Shown: positions 7,856 to 16,882, counted from the first letter of the stretch. The stretch: DNA of 43,443 nt from Segatella albensis DSM 11370 = JCM 12258 (GCF_000426565.1 NZ_AUFP01000014.1:1-43443); one strand, 5' to 3'. Numbers and translations are program-made. Notes: generated from the sequence alone by a model not told the origin.

Positions 7856-8665
7856 ATGAAGAAATTATCTTTATCCATATTAACCCTTTTGGTAATGGCC
7901 TTATCTGTCATCACTATGACAGGTTGTGGCAGTAGTAAGAATGTAGCCTATTTCCAGAATAGCGATAGTATGCTTGTGGCGAGTAGCAGGGCTCTCTATG
8001 ATGCCAAGATTATGCCTAAGGATGTACTTACGATTACTGTAAGTACAGTGAATTCTGCGGCTGCAGAACCTTTTAATCTTATTGTGGCTACGCCAATGAA
8101 TGCCAACTTGCGTACTACTGCCACTCAACCAACTTTGCAGAGTTATATTGTTGATAATGAGGGATGTGTGAACTTTCCTATTATCGGTCGTCTGCATTTA
8201 GGTGGAATGACAAAGAACGAGGCTGAAAAGTATATTGCTGGACAGATTGCTCCTTATATGGCACAGAGTGAGCATCCTATCGTTACCGTTCGCTCTATTA
8301 ACTATAAGATATCTGTATTGGGTGAGGTTGCTCGTCCAGGTATGTTTACCGTTGCCAATGAGAAGATCAATGTGCTCGAGGCGTTGGCTCAGGCTGGTGA
8401 CTTGACGATCTATGGTGTTCGTGATAATGTGAAACTGGTTCGTGAGAATGCTGATGGTAAGATTGAGTTTCATCGATTGAACTTGAATGATGCTAATCTG
8501 GTGAATTCTCCATATTATTATCTGCAGCAGAACGATGTCATCTATGTAGAGCCTAATAAGGTGAAGGCGCAAAATTCTACTGTCGGTACCACCACTTCTT
8601 TGTGGTTCTCTGCTACGTCAATTTTGGTGTCTATAGCATCTTTATTGGTGAATATCCTTCGATAA
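7856..8665 (+). CDS. Wza-like polysaccharide export lipoprotein
   Basis: A 269-aa protein with a signal peptide and lipobox MTGC (Cys24), a Poly_export domain (about 50-140; KDVLTITV, VDNEGCVNFPIIGRLHLGG), an SLBB domain (about 150-235; SVLGEVARPGMF) and a C-terminal hydrophobic helix (about 248-268). The final helix is typical of outer-membrane polysaccharide exporters (OPX), which in Wza forms the outer-membrane pore. It should assemble with the upstream co-polymerase/kinase. It is encoded 31 bp after the HAD gene and 46 bp before a small membrane protein gene. Confidence 0.85.
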   Translation: MKKLSLSILTLLVMALSVITMTGCGSSKNVAYFQNSDSMLVASSRALYDAKIMPKDVLTITVSTVNSAAAEPFNLIVATPMNANLRTTATQPTLQSYIVDNEGCVNFPIIGRLHLGGMTKNEAEKYIAGQIAPYMAQSEHPIVTVRSINYKISVLGEVARPGMFTVANEKINVLEALAQAGDLTIYGVRDNVKLVRENADGKIEFHRLNLNDANLVNSPYYYLQQNDVIYVEPNKVKAQNSTVGTTTSLWFSATSILVSIASLLVNILR

Positions 8666-8711
8666 GTGTATGATTTTGTAAGAGAAATCTAATTAACTAT
8701 ATAAAGAGAAA

Positions 8712-8894
8712 ATGGAGAGTAATAAGCATCACCACCATCACCATCATCATAGAGATGGTGCGTCTGAGTTCAAATATAGGAGTTTGAACTCTATGGAACT
8801 CCGTAAAAAAATCAGTAAAGTGCTCAAAATCATTATGACTGTGATAGCCGTTCTTATGGTATGTGCAGTAATCTATGCTTATTTATTTGGTTAG
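8712..8894 (+). CDS. Small membrane protein with a natural octa-histidine N-terminus (60 aa)
   Basis: The protein starts MESNK, followed by eight His (6-13) and RDGASEFKYRSLNSMELRKK, then one membrane helix (about 36-59). The His codons mix CAT and CAC, which argues against a vector tag and against simple slippage. The membrane protein is likely anchored with the His-rich part in the cytoplasm (positive-inside rule: RKKISKVLK before the helix). It is the last gene of the export operon, before a terminator. Function unknown. A metal-binding or assembly role for the export complex is speculation. ATG 8712 is the only reasonable start. Confidence 0.7.
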   Translation: MESNKHHHHHHHHRDGASEFKYRSLNSMELRKKISKVLKIIMTVIAVLMVCAVIYAYLFG

Positions 8895-8937
8895 ATTCGG
8901 GGTATAGAAACGTTGTGGCGTGTACTGCTACGTAGTA

Positions 8938-8973
8938 CGGACATTCCTTATAGGAGTGTCCGTTTACTTTTTT
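8938..8973. terminator. Bidirectional terminator between the export operon and queG
   Basis: CGGACATTCC and GGAGTGTCCG pair over 10 bp (one wobble) with loop TTATA, followed on the plus strand by TTTACTTTTTT. It ends the plus-strand operon and overlaps the queG stop at 8964-8966 on the opposite strand. Confidence 0.75.
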
Positions 8974-9923
8974 CGATTTTTGATGGCTGAGATATTCCTG
9001 ATGAGTCCTTCGTATTTTGCTCGTTTTACGGCGCTACCTTTGAAGAGCTTTCGGTATTTCTCTACGGATAGTTGTTCCCAGTCTTCCCGTGTCATGTCGA
9101 GTAGTTCCGGTTTGGGTTGCAATTCCGGTATATGGTTAGGTTGCGCAAAGCGGTTCCAAGGACAACTCTGCTGACATCGGTCGCATCCATATATGCAGTC
9201 GCCCATCTGTTTGGCTATGGCTTCCGGTATGTCACCACGATTTTCTATGGTCTGATAACTTATACATCTGTTGGCGTCAAAGGTGGTGTAGGGACCGTGT
9301 TGCTGTAAGGCATGGGTGGGGCAGTGGTCTATGCAGGCATGACAGGTTCCACAGTGGTTTCGCATGGGTTTGTCATATTCCAATTCAACGTCAAGGAACA
9401 ATTCGCCTAAGAAGAACATACTTCCTGCCTTGGGGATGATGAGTTGATGATTACGTCCTGTCCATCCCAGTCCTGCTTTCTCTGCCCAGTATCGTTCGAG
9501 TACAGGTCCGGAGTCCACGAATATCCTACAATGGTTGGCATTAGGGTTATTGCTGTGCAGTTCATCTTCGAATCCGAATTTGGAGGCCAAGAGACGTAAT
9601 TTTTCCTTCATGACATCGTGATAATCCTGTCCTAATGCGTAGGCGGCAAACTGATATCCTTCTTCAGGCATAGGGTGGGCCGGTGTGTAGTTCATGGCTA
9701 CCGATACGATGCTTTTGACTCCATCCATGAGAAGTCGGGGATCTAAGCGCTTATCCGTGTAGTTGTTCATATAGCTCATTCCCGCATTGCCTCCTTTATC
9801 GAGCCAATGCTTCAGCGCCTCTGCTACCTTCTCGTCTACCGGTGCAGCCTGGGCAATACCACAAGCAAAAAAGCCGAGGTTGATGGCCTCGGCTTTGATG
9901 TTATTCGAAAGTTTTGAATTCAT
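8964..9923 (-). CDS. queG: Epoxyqueuosine reductase QueG
   Basis: A 319-aa cobalamin- and Fe-S-dependent enzyme that reduces epoxyqueuosine to queuosine at the tRNA wobble position. The motif VDSGPVLER (Asp137, the predicted catalytic acid) precedes two [4Fe-4S] clusters: CGTCHACIDHCP (Cys191, 194, 197, 201) and CIYGCDRCQQSCPW with Cys220 upstream. Length is slightly shorter than in E. coli, as the C-terminal HEAT-like repeat is reduced. Its ATG at 9923 overlaps the end of the deacetylase gene (stop at 9901) by 23 bp, so both are on one transcript. Confidence 0.95.
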   Translation of the reverse strand: MNSKLSNNIKAEAINLGFFACGIAQAAPVDEKVAEALKHWLDKGGNAGMSYMNNYTDKRLDPRLLMDGVKSIVSVAMNYTPAHPMPEEGYQFAAYALGQDYHDVMKEKLRLLASKFGFEDELHSNNPNANHCRIFVDSGPVLERYWAEKAGLGWTGRNHQLIIPKAGSMFFLGELFLDVELEYDKPMRNHCGTCHACIDHCPTHALQQHGPYTTFDANRCISYQTIENRGDIPEAIAKQMGDCIYGCDRCQQSCPWNRFAQPNHIPELQPKPELLDMTREDWEQLSVEKYRKLFKGSAVKRAKYEGLIRNISAIKNRKK

Positions 9924-10512
9924 ATCCTTGCTCTTTAAGCCATTTTAAAGCTTCCGGTAGGGCATACTTTAGTTTATCGATACTTTTCAGCGAATCGTGA
10001 AAGGTTATGATGCTGCCGTTTCGGGTGTATTTCTTTACGTTGTTTACGACGTCGTCGGCAGTAAGCCATTTGGAATAATCGCGGGTGATAACGTCCCACA
10101 TGATGATGCGGTATTTGCGATTTATCCACCAATATACGGTACGCCTCATAAGTCCATGAGGGGGACGGAAGAGATGGGCATGTATCAACTGGTTAGCCTC
10201 TTGGGTGTTGGCAGCATATGTGATGGCCATGTGCTTATACGATCCTAAGTGGTTGAAAGTGTGGTTACCCACCTGATGTCCTTCCTCTACGATCTTATTA
10301 TATAGATCATGGTAGCGAGCTACATTCTCGCCAACCATGAAGAAAGTTGCCTTAGCTCCGAATTCTCGAAGGGTCTTCAGAATGAATGGGGTTGACTCCG
10401 GTATAGGACCATCGTCAAATGTCAAGTATACGGAATGATCGTTCTTGTCCATTCTCCATGTAGCGGCTGGATACAACCAGCGTAGGAATCTGCCTGACTT
10501 CTCTATGAACAT
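9901..10512 (-). CDS. Polysaccharide deacetylase family protein (CE4/NodB)
   Basis: A 203-aa metal-dependent deacetylase with all CE4 motifs: TFDDGP (31-36), GNHTFNH (82-88) with both zinc-binding His, RPPHG (116-120), MWDVITRDY (138-146) and TFHDS (170-174). It has no clear signal peptide; the N-terminal FLRWLYPAATW is weakly hydrophobic. CE4 enzymes remove N- or O-acetyl groups from peptidoglycan, chitin-like or other polysaccharides; the substrate here is unknown. It starts 18 bp after the DUF2723 protein's stop and overlaps queG, so it lies mid-operon. Confidence 0.85.
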   Translation of the reverse strand: MFIEKSGRFLRWLYPAATWRMDKNDHSVYLTFDDGPIPESTPFILKTLREFGAKATFFMVGENVARYHDLYNKIVEEGHQVGNHTFNHLGSYKHMAITYAANTQEANQLIHAHLFRPPHGLMRRTVYWWINRKYRIIMWDVITRDYSKWLTADDVVNNVKKYTRNGSIITFHDSLKSIDKLKYALPEALKWLKEQGYEFKTFE

Positions 10513-10530
10513 TCTGAATCCTCCTTCTAT

Positions 10531-13500
10531 TTATTGGCCTTGCAGTGTTTGACCTCCGCGACTTTGATAGAGTCGATATGAGGCATTCATCTGTTTGGTA
10601 ATGGCATTGGCATAATTCTTGTCTACCATGCCTGCAATCTCTGCAGCATGATTCAATACCATGAACTGGCGTAAACAGTCGCTCTGACTCTGCATGAATC
10701 GGTCGTTGCTCAATGATAGATACCAGTTGGCGTATTGGGCTGAATTCAATACCACTCTCTGGAGAATCTTCTTGGCTTTGCTCTTCTGACCAAGCATAGC
10801 ATAAGCCTGTGCCATATCCAAACCACCGCTATCGAAGTTGTAAGGTACGTTGTACTCCGGTATCTCTTTCTCTGATTTCTCGAGTACCTTCAGTGCCTTG
10901 GCATCTTTGTTCTCTGCAATCAAATGTAGGGCAAGTCCGGCAAGCAAGCGGCGGTGTGTGTAGCACATACGCATGGTTGTCTCGTCGATATAAAGACCAC
11001 GTTGTTTGAGGTTACCATATTTGAAACGTGTCATCACGTTATGGTAGGTCTTTTCGGTATCGTAGTTCTTCATTCCTGCGATAGGATTGCCTTGGTGAGT
11101 TGTCGTGAATGGTGTGATACGGTTGACCAGACCTTCTTGAACGAAGTTGTCGCCTAAGTTCATATAGTTGTCATCACCGACAGTGATGGCTACATACAGT
11201 GGACGGGTCCAGTTGCATTGTGCTAGCATCTCAAGCATCATCAGATCGCCTTTGTATAGTGCGTTCTTACCCTTGAGAGAAATCACCATTCTGCTAGGAA
11301 TAGAATCTCCTGCCATCATCATGCCACTCTTCTTGACGGCCTCTTTATCGATGTCGAGATACAGTGTATCTGTAGGGATAAAGTGCATATTACTGTCTTT
11401 AGAGCGAACCCAGTATTTCATGATGTTCTTCAGCTCGAATGGTTCGTCACCGAATTGTGCTTTTGCTTCTGCCGGATTCTGTTTGTAGAAGTCCAGAATC
11501 TGTTGCTTGGCATCAGGGTTCACCTCTACATATTCGTTTGTTCCTGAGCAGTAGTCAAGTCGTGGCCATGTGATAGGAACTGAAGGTGAATCATATGCTG
11601 GGCGTTTCATCTGGTCGATATACCAGTCGGTCTGCAGATAACTCAGGTTGCAGACACGGAAGTTGGTGCCGACTCCTTCTACCTCTTGATTGTACCAGAG
11701 TGGGAAGGTATCATTATCTCCGTTTGTGAAGATGATTGGGTTACCCTTCTCCTGAAGTGACATCAGATAGTTCTGTCCGAAGTCTCTACATGTATATCGA
11801 TTACTTCTGTCGTGGTCATCCCAAGTTTGACTTACCATCTGTATCGGTACAAGCAATGCGAGGATTGCTACGATAGCGGAGATAGCGGTACTCTCGATCT
11901 TGCAATGCTTCTTCAGTAGGTCGATGATAGCTGCAACGCCCATACCACACCAGATTGCAAAGGCATAGAACGAACCTGCATAGGCATAGTCTCGTTCACG
12001 TGGTTGCATAGGGGTCTGGTTCAGATAGATTACGATAGCCAGACCTGTCATGAAGAACAGGAAGAATACAACCCAAAATTGGCGTATACCTCTTTGTCCG
12101 CGATAGGCTTGCCAGAATAGACCGATCAAACCTAAGAGTAGCGGTAAACAGTAGAATACATTGTGTCCCTTGTTCTCTTTCAGTTCATCCGGCAGTTTGC
12201 TTTGGTCACCCAGACGGGCATTATCCAAGAAACTGATACCAGTAATCCAGTTACCGTGCTCTAGTTCGCCATTGCCTTGCAGATCATTCTGTCGACCGGC
12301 AAAGTTCCACATGAAATATCTCCAATACATGAAGTTGCACTGGTAAGAGAGGAAGAATCTGATGTTCTCCAATGCTGAAGGCATCTTGACCATGATATTC
12401 TCACCACATCTGTCGTAAGGTTCTTCACTGCCATCAACGCCTCCCATCCAGTCTTCGTATGCTTGCTGATGGGCTGCATCATACATACGAGGGAATAACA
12501 TATTCTGGGCATATACATATTTGTTCTTATGGCTTACTACGAAGTAAGAGTCTTTCTCGTTCTTGGAAGCCTTTTCTTTGCGCTGATAGATTGGTGCACC
12601 TTCTACGGTCACTGGTTTGCACATATTGCCATCCTGTTCGAGTTTTACCTGTGAGGTGTAAGCCTGTCCATACAATAAAGGACGGTCACCATATTGGTCG
12701 CGACTCAGATAGCTACCCAGGGTAAAGATGTCCTCCGGAGAGTTCTCATCCATAGGTGGGTTCGCTGTACTTCGGATAACGATGAGTGCATAACTAGAAT
12801 ATCCGATCATCAGCATCAACATGCACAATAAGGTTGTGTTCTTGATGCGAGCACTTACTAAAGGTACGAGGCTCTTCTCTCTCTTGACTTTGCGGTTCAG
12901 TACAAACCACAGAGCGATGAGAACGACAACTCCGATGAAGAATGCGCTCCATCCATAACCGTAGAAAGGTATACCGAGCATACCTACTGCGAGTAGGAAG
13001 GCGATGTTCTCTCGTTTCAGGTTTTTATCTTGGTAGGTCTCGTAGATGGCCCATATTACCGTTGCAATCAGGAGGATGATGTATATGATTTCACCCGTGT
13101 TGAATGGGCATCCGAGGGTGTTCACGAAGAACAATTCAAACCATCCGCCTACTGTGATGATGCCAGGGACGACACCATAGAGGACGGCAGCAACGACAAT
13201 AAAGGAAATTGTCAATGCGATGAGTGAACCTTTCAGGTTGGCATCCTTGAACTTCTTGTAGTAGAATACCAATACGATGGCTGGGATGCAAAGCAGGTTG
13301 AGCAGGTGTACACCGATGCTGAGACCTGTCATATAGAAGATCAGTACCAGCCAGCGGTCGCTGTGTGGTTCGTCTGCATGGTCTTCCCATTTCAGAATCA
13401 ACCAGAATACTACTGCTGTGAAGGCTGAAGAGAAGGCATATACCTCACCTTCTACGGCAGAGAACCAAAAGGTGTCGCTCCAGCAATAGATGAGTGCACC

Positions 13501-13878
13501 CACCATACCTGATGCTTCGATGGCTATCAGTTTGCCGATGGTCATCTCACTCCAGTCACGCAGAATCAACTTCCTTGTGAGATGTGTGATCGTCCAGAAG
13601 AGGAACAAGATACATGTTGCACTAAGAAGCGCACTCATCGTGTTTACCATCTTGGCCACTTCTGTGGTATTGCTGGCAAATTGTGTGAAGATGTTTCCGA
13701 GCAACATGAAGAAAGGTGCCCCAGGAGGGTGACCGATCTCTTGTTTGAATGCGGTTACAATAAATTCAGGACAGTCCCAGAAACTGGCTGTCGGTTCAAT
13801 TGTGGAACAGTATGTGTACGCTGCGATGACGAAAGCCACCCAGCCCAAAATATTGTCCACTAATCTGTACTGTTTCAT
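10531..13878 (-). CDS. DUF2723 (TMEM260-like) large membrane protein
   Basis: A 1115-aa protein with about 12 or more membrane segments in residues 10-380 and 570-690, and a soluble C-terminal half with helical repeats (about 960-1100). The N-terminal block SFWDCPEFIVTAFK...GHPPGAPFF (33-56) is the DUF2723 hallmark, with acidic residues in the first periplasmic loop as in GT-C lipid-linked glycosyltransferases. Human TMEM260, a DUF2723 member, is a protein O-mannosyltransferase, so a role in protein O-glycosylation, which is widespread in Bacteroidetes, is a reasonable inference but unproven. It is the first gene of the operon with the deacetylase and queG, with a -7 box about 40 bp upstream. 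Confidence 0.8.
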   Translation of the reverse strand: MKQYRLVDNILGWVAFVIAAYTYCSTIEPTASFWDCPEFIVTAFKQEIGHPPGAPFFMLLGNIFTQFASNTTEVAKMVNTMSALLSATCILFLFWTITHLTRKLILRDWSEMTIGKLIAIEASGMVGALIYCWSDTFWFSAVEGEVYAFSSAFTAVVFWLILKWEDHADEPHSDRWLVLIFYMTGLSIGVHLLNLLCIPAIVLVFYYKKFKDANLKGSLIALTISFIVVAAVLYGVVPGIITVGGWFELFFVNTLGCPFNTGEIIYIILLIATVIWAIYETYQDKNLKRENIAFLLAVGMLGIPFYGYGWSAFFIGVVVLIALWFVLNRKVKREKSLVPLVSARIKNTTLLCMLMLMIGYSSYALIVIRSTANPPMDENSPEDIFTLGSYLSRDQYGDRPLLYGQAYTSQVKLEQDGNMCKPVTVEGAPIYQRKEKASKNEKDSYFVVSHKNKYVYAQNMLFPRMYDAAHQQAYEDWMGGVDGSEEPYDRCGENIMVKMPSALENIRFFLSYQCNFMYWRYFMWNFAGRQNDLQGNGELEHGNWITGISFLDNARLGDQSKLPDELKENKGHNVFYCLPLLLGLIGLFWQAYRGQRGIRQFWVVFFLFFMTGLAIVIYLNQTPMQPRERDYAYAGSFYAFAIWCGMGVAAIIDLLKKHCKIESTAISAIVAILALLVPIQMVSQTWDDHDRSNRYTCRDFGQNYLMSLQEKGNPIIFTNGDNDTFPLWYNQEVEGVGTNFRVCNLSYLQTDWYIDQMKRPAYDSPSVPITWPRLDYCSGTNEYVEVNPDAKQQILDFYKQNPAEAKAQFGDEPFELKNIMKYWVRSKDSNMHFIPTDTLYLDIDKEAVKKSGMMMAGDSIPSRMVISLKGKNALYKGDLMMLEMLAQCNWTRPLYVAITVGDDNYMNLGDNFVQEGLVNRITPFTTTHQGNPIAGMKNYDTEKTYHNVMTRFKYGNLKQRGLYIDETTMRMCYTHRRLLAGLALHLIAENKDAKALKVLEKSEKEIPEYNVPYNFDSGGLDMAQAYAMLGQKSKAKKILQRVVLNSAQYANWYLSLSNDRFMQSQSDCLRQFMVLNHAAEIAGMVDKNYANAITKQMNASYRLYQSRGGQTLQGQ

Positions 13879-13915
13879 TTATAATAAATATTTATTGTGA
13901 TTTCAAAATACCGTG

Positions 13916-13923
13916 CAAATATA
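13916..13923 (-). promoter_or_regulatory. -7 box for the DUF2723 operon
   Basis: TATATTTG on the minus strand, 38 bp before the ATG at 13878, matches TAnnTTTG. The nearest TTTG upstream (13948-13951) is 24 nt away, longer than usual. Confidence 0.5.
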
Positions 13924-13993
13924 CTTATTTCTTTTGAGATTTTTATCCAAACCGCCTATGAATTGTAGCTTCGCTACTTTAAATTAGAATGTT

Positions 13994-14698
13994 TTAATAC
14001 ATTTTTAAGAAATGTTCTTCTAACTTATCTTTGGGTAGATCGGCTGTTTCGTGATAATGCAGTTTGTGATTTACGCAGGCTATGTGTTTTACATTTTGTA
14101 ATATTTCGGTGATGTCATGACTTACGATGACGATAGCACATTGCTTGTTGATATTTGCGAGCATTTCATACATCTGTTCCTGGAAATGTCGGTCTATATA
14201 GGTGTTCGGCTCATCCAGTATGATGACGTCGGGACGTGATACGATGGCTCTTGCCAACAGTACTCTCTGCAACTGTCCTCCGCTAAGGGATCCGATAGGT
14301 GTCTTCTCAAATCTTTCCAGTTCCATATATCTCAGGCACTCTTTCACCTGTGCGTGCTGTTCCTTGGTATAGGGGCGTAGGATTTTTTTTTGTTTGGAGA
14401 GTCCCGATAAGACAACCTCATATACTGTGATAGGGAATTTCCTGTCTATGGCATTATATTGTGGGAGATATCCCATCGTAATCTCGTCAACCTTTTCGCC
14501 ATTTCTGAAGTATTCTACCATTCCACTTTTAGGACTCTTGAGTCCGAGCAGAATCTTCATCAATGTGGTCTTGCCACCTCCGTTGGGGCCTATGACACCT
14601 AAGTAGTCATGGTCGTATATTGTGAGATTGGCATCACTTACGACAATGTTGTTGTCGTAAGAAGCCGTGATGTTCGTCAATTTGATAATTGGTTCCAT
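13994..14698 (-). CDS. Zinc/manganese-type ABC transporter ATP-binding protein (ZnuC-like)
   Basis: A 234-aa ABC ATPase with Walker A GPNGGGKTT (37-45), Q-loop Gln80 (GYLPQ), signature LSGGQ (138-142), Walker B VIILDEP (158-164) and switch His194 (VSHD). The overall pattern, including YLPQYNAIDRKFPITVYEVV, fits the ZnuC/MntB subfamily. Its neighbour encodes a ZnuA-like binding domain one base away, supporting zinc or manganese import. No ZnuB-type permease is present in this window, so the membrane partner must lie elsewhere. It is the last gene of a long minus-strand run. Confidence 0.85.
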   Translation of the reverse strand: MEPIIKLTNITASYDNNIVVSDANLTIYDHDYLGVIGPNGGGKTTLMKILLGLKSPKSGMVEYFRNGEKVDEITMGYLPQYNAIDRKFPITVYEVVLSGLSKQKKILRPYTKEQHAQVKECLRYMELERFEKTPIGSLSGGQLQRVLLARAIVSRPDVIILDEPNTYIDRHFQEQMYEMLANINKQCAIVIVSHDITEILQNVKHIACVNHKLHYHETADLPKDKLEEHFLKMY

Positions 14699-14699
14699 A

Positions 14700-15950
14700 T
14701 CATTTTCTGTTCTTTATGGTTAGACTCTTTGCGATCTTCAGCATTTCGTCAGACCAATTATAGTTCAATGGATTTATCTCGGTCGTCCCCGTATTGGTCG
14801 CCTCTTGTATGGTGATGGTTTTGCGCGGACTGAATTGTTTCTGTACGAAGATGGTTCTTATATCACTCTTGTTAGCTCTGTCGATGAGAGCTTGCGTTTG
14901 ACTGGCACTTGGTTCCTTGCCTTCCTCCTCGAGTGGTATCTGCTCAAAATTGTAGTCTCTTGAAAAATAGGTAAGGGTAGGGTGATAGATGAGAAAAGCT
15001 ATGTGACCAGAAGGTTGTTTTTTCAGCATCGCTCTGATCTCTGTATCCACCTGATTGATTTTCTTGATCAGTCTCAGATAGTTGTTCTTGTAGAAACTAC
15101 TATCCTTGGGAGACTTTCTGACCATGGTGAGATATATCTGAGTAGCAATCTTTCTGGCCGATGAACAACTCATCCAAGTATGTGGGTCTTCTATTCCGTT
15201 TATATCTTTTATGGGGGTGATACCTTTAGAGGTGTCAACGATGACCAATCCGGGAGCGTTTTGTTTTAATTTTCGCATCCAAGTCTGTTCAAAACCAATC
15301 TTTCCGACCTTCATATAGTATTCGGCATGACTTAGTTCAACGATTTGTCTTGGTGTTGGCTCGTAGGTTTCCGGGCTCATTCCCGAAGGTACCATCGTCA
15401 TCACCTGATATCTGTCGCCGACGATTTGTTCTGTAAAATATCGCATTGGTTCTATGGTCACGGCAATGACTGGACGATTACTTTGCTCAATGTTGCATGA
15501 ACATATTGATAAGATGCTGGCGACCAAGATGATGTACCTTAATACCTTGCCCAGTGTTATACTTGTGATACTGATTGTGAGGTTAGCCCGCATCAGTCCT
15601 AAAGCTATTGTTATCGCAGAGCCGATAATGGGCAGAAAGGCAAAGAATCCGGCCCAGGCACCTTTTCCTTTCATGAATTTCTGAGCCTTGTCCAGATCTT
15701 TTTTCTTGACGTGCAGATATTTTTCTATCCATTCCATTTTTCCCAAGCGTCCCAGGAAATAATTGAATAGGGATCCTGCTACATTTCCGATGGAGCCATA
15801 CACAACCAACTGCCATGGATTCAGGTTGGCGGCAATGAGTCCTGCCATAACAGCCTCACTGCTGAAAGGAAAGAAACTTCCGGCAAGAAAGGCAGCGACA
15901 AGCATTCCCCAATAGCCCCAGTCTGTTAAAAATGGAATAAGTGTGTCCAT
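14700..15950 (-). CDS. DedA-family membrane domain fused to a ZnuA-like metal-binding protein
   Basis: A 416-aa protein. Residues 1-145 are a DedA/YqaA membrane protein (FLAGSFFPFSSEAVMAGLIA, GSIGNVAGSLFNYFLGR, FAFLPIIGSAITIALGLMRA). Residues 158-416 are a ZnuA-type solute-binding protein (VIAVTIEPMRYFTEQIVGDRY, MVPSGMSPETYEPTP, EDPHTWMS with His257 as a metal ligand, and a second His in IYHPTLTYF). The join GKVLRYIILVASILSICSC looks like both the last DedA helix and a lipoprotein signal peptide with Cys152. No frameshift or stop separates the parts. Such a fusion would tether the metal-binding domain to the membrane. It overlaps the upstream membrane-protein gene by 25 bp and precedes the ABC ATPase by 1 bp. 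Confidence 0.8.
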   Translation of the reverse strand: MDTLIPFLTDWGYWGMLVAAFLAGSFFPFSSEAVMAGLIAANLNPWQLVVYGSIGNVAGSLFNYFLGRLGKMEWIEKYLHVKKKDLDKAQKFMKGKGAWAGFFAFLPIIGSAITIALGLMRANLTISITSITLGKVLRYIILVASILSICSCNIEQSNRPVIAVTIEPMRYFTEQIVGDRYQVMTMVPSGMSPETYEPTPRQIVELSHAEYYMKVGKIGFEQTWMRKLKQNAPGLVIVDTSKGITPIKDINGIEDPHTWMSCSSARKIATQIYLTMVRKSPKDSSFYKNNYLRLIKKINQVDTEIRAMLKKQPSGHIAFLIYHPTLTYFSRDYNFEQIPLEEEGKEPSASQTQALIDRANKSDIRTIFVQKQFSPRKTITIQEATNTGTTEINPLNYNWSDEMLKIAKSLTIKNRK

Positions 15951-16879
15951 AGGTTTGAAGTCATATTAAAAATGGTAATCAGTAGGGTGATTATCATGAT
16001 GAATATGAAGACGATGTTATTGACTTTTCCACGGGTAAGGGCTATGTAGTGGGCGATGATAGGGGAAGTGCTTACCGTGAAAATCGTAATCAGTTCATCA
16101 TAGTGATTTGGGAAAATCAATATGAGTAGGAAAACAGCGATGTCCATGGTTATGAACGACTCATAGAACATGCGCACCTTGATGCTGTCTTTATAACTTG
16201 TTGTCAGGAAATGGATGATACCTATCAGTGCCAGGAGGGTGAGCCAGATAAAAGATATTCTTCTTGGAATATCGATGATGGTCCAGTCAAAGAGATGCTC
16301 ACCAGAAATTAATCCCATAAGATGGTTGATAATCCATCTGTATTTTCCTATATATATGTAGTATCCTTCCAGGAACCAATAAGGCATAAAGATACCTAAG
16401 AGAGAACTCCAGAAGTTGCGCCAACTCCATGCCATGATCTTCGTAGTGAGGAGTATCCAGATGATAGGCAGCAGGTAGAGTATCTGTATAGAGAAGAAAG
16501 AGAGTATTCCTAGATAGATAAAAGCGTAGAATATCGGAGTAGAACCATCTTTGTGCTGATAGGTCTTAAAGAACATCAGGAAGAATCCTGCGAAGCATAG
16601 TCCCGTAGCAGCGGCACTGTTGTTTCCGAACAGAAAGTTTTCCATGACGGAGAATGCTAGGAAAGAGCATGAAACCATCCTGCTGTATATTCTTATCAGT
16701 GCATTCTGATTGTTCACTTCCACCATGAAGTAAGAAGTGACAATCATCAACAGGAACGAAAACCACCACTCGTGTGTGAGGAGTCCACAGGCGAGCCAGA
16801 TGAAAACACTGTAGAGAGCCGCTGTAGGAAAGGCAAAGCGGCTCTCTGAAATCTTATTTTGTATTCTCTTTCTTGTCAT
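15926..16879 (-). CDS. Polytopic membrane protein of unknown function
   Basis: A 317-aa protein with about 9-10 hydrophobic segments and few charged loops, starting MTRKRIQNKISESRFAFPT. It does not show the ABC-3/ZnuB permease pattern, so it is probably not the missing metal permease. It resembles uncharacterised Bacteroidetes inner-membrane proteins of the DUF6427 type, a weak resemblance from memory. It lies 3 bp after purD and overlaps the DedA-ZnuA gene by 25 bp, so it is cotranscribed with both. Confidence 0.6.
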   Translation of the reverse strand: MTRKRIQNKISESRFAFPTAALYSVFIWLACGLLTHEWWFSFLLMIVTSYFMVEVNNQNALIRIYSRMVSCSFLAFSVMENFLFGNNSAAATGLCFAGFFLMFFKTYQHKDGSTPIFYAFIYLGILSFFSIQILYLLPIIWILLTTKIMAWSWRNFWSSLLGIFMPYWFLEGYYIYIGKYRWIINHLMGLISGEHLFDWTIIDIPRRISFIWLTLLALIGIIHFLTTSYKDSIKVRMFYESFITMDIAVFLLILIFPNHYDELITIFTVSTSPIIAHYIALTRGKVNNIVFIFIMIITLLITIFNMTSNLWTHLFHF

Positions 16880-16882
16880 GAA

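Noticed and set aside
8712..8760. Cloning-vector His tag
   Set aside because: Codons are mixed, no vector or linker sequence flanks it, and the gene fits the operon with a natural terminator.
15926..16879. Candidate ZnuB permease
   Set aside because: Hydrophobic but without the ABC-3 permease pattern that I would expect to see; retained as unknown membrane protein.
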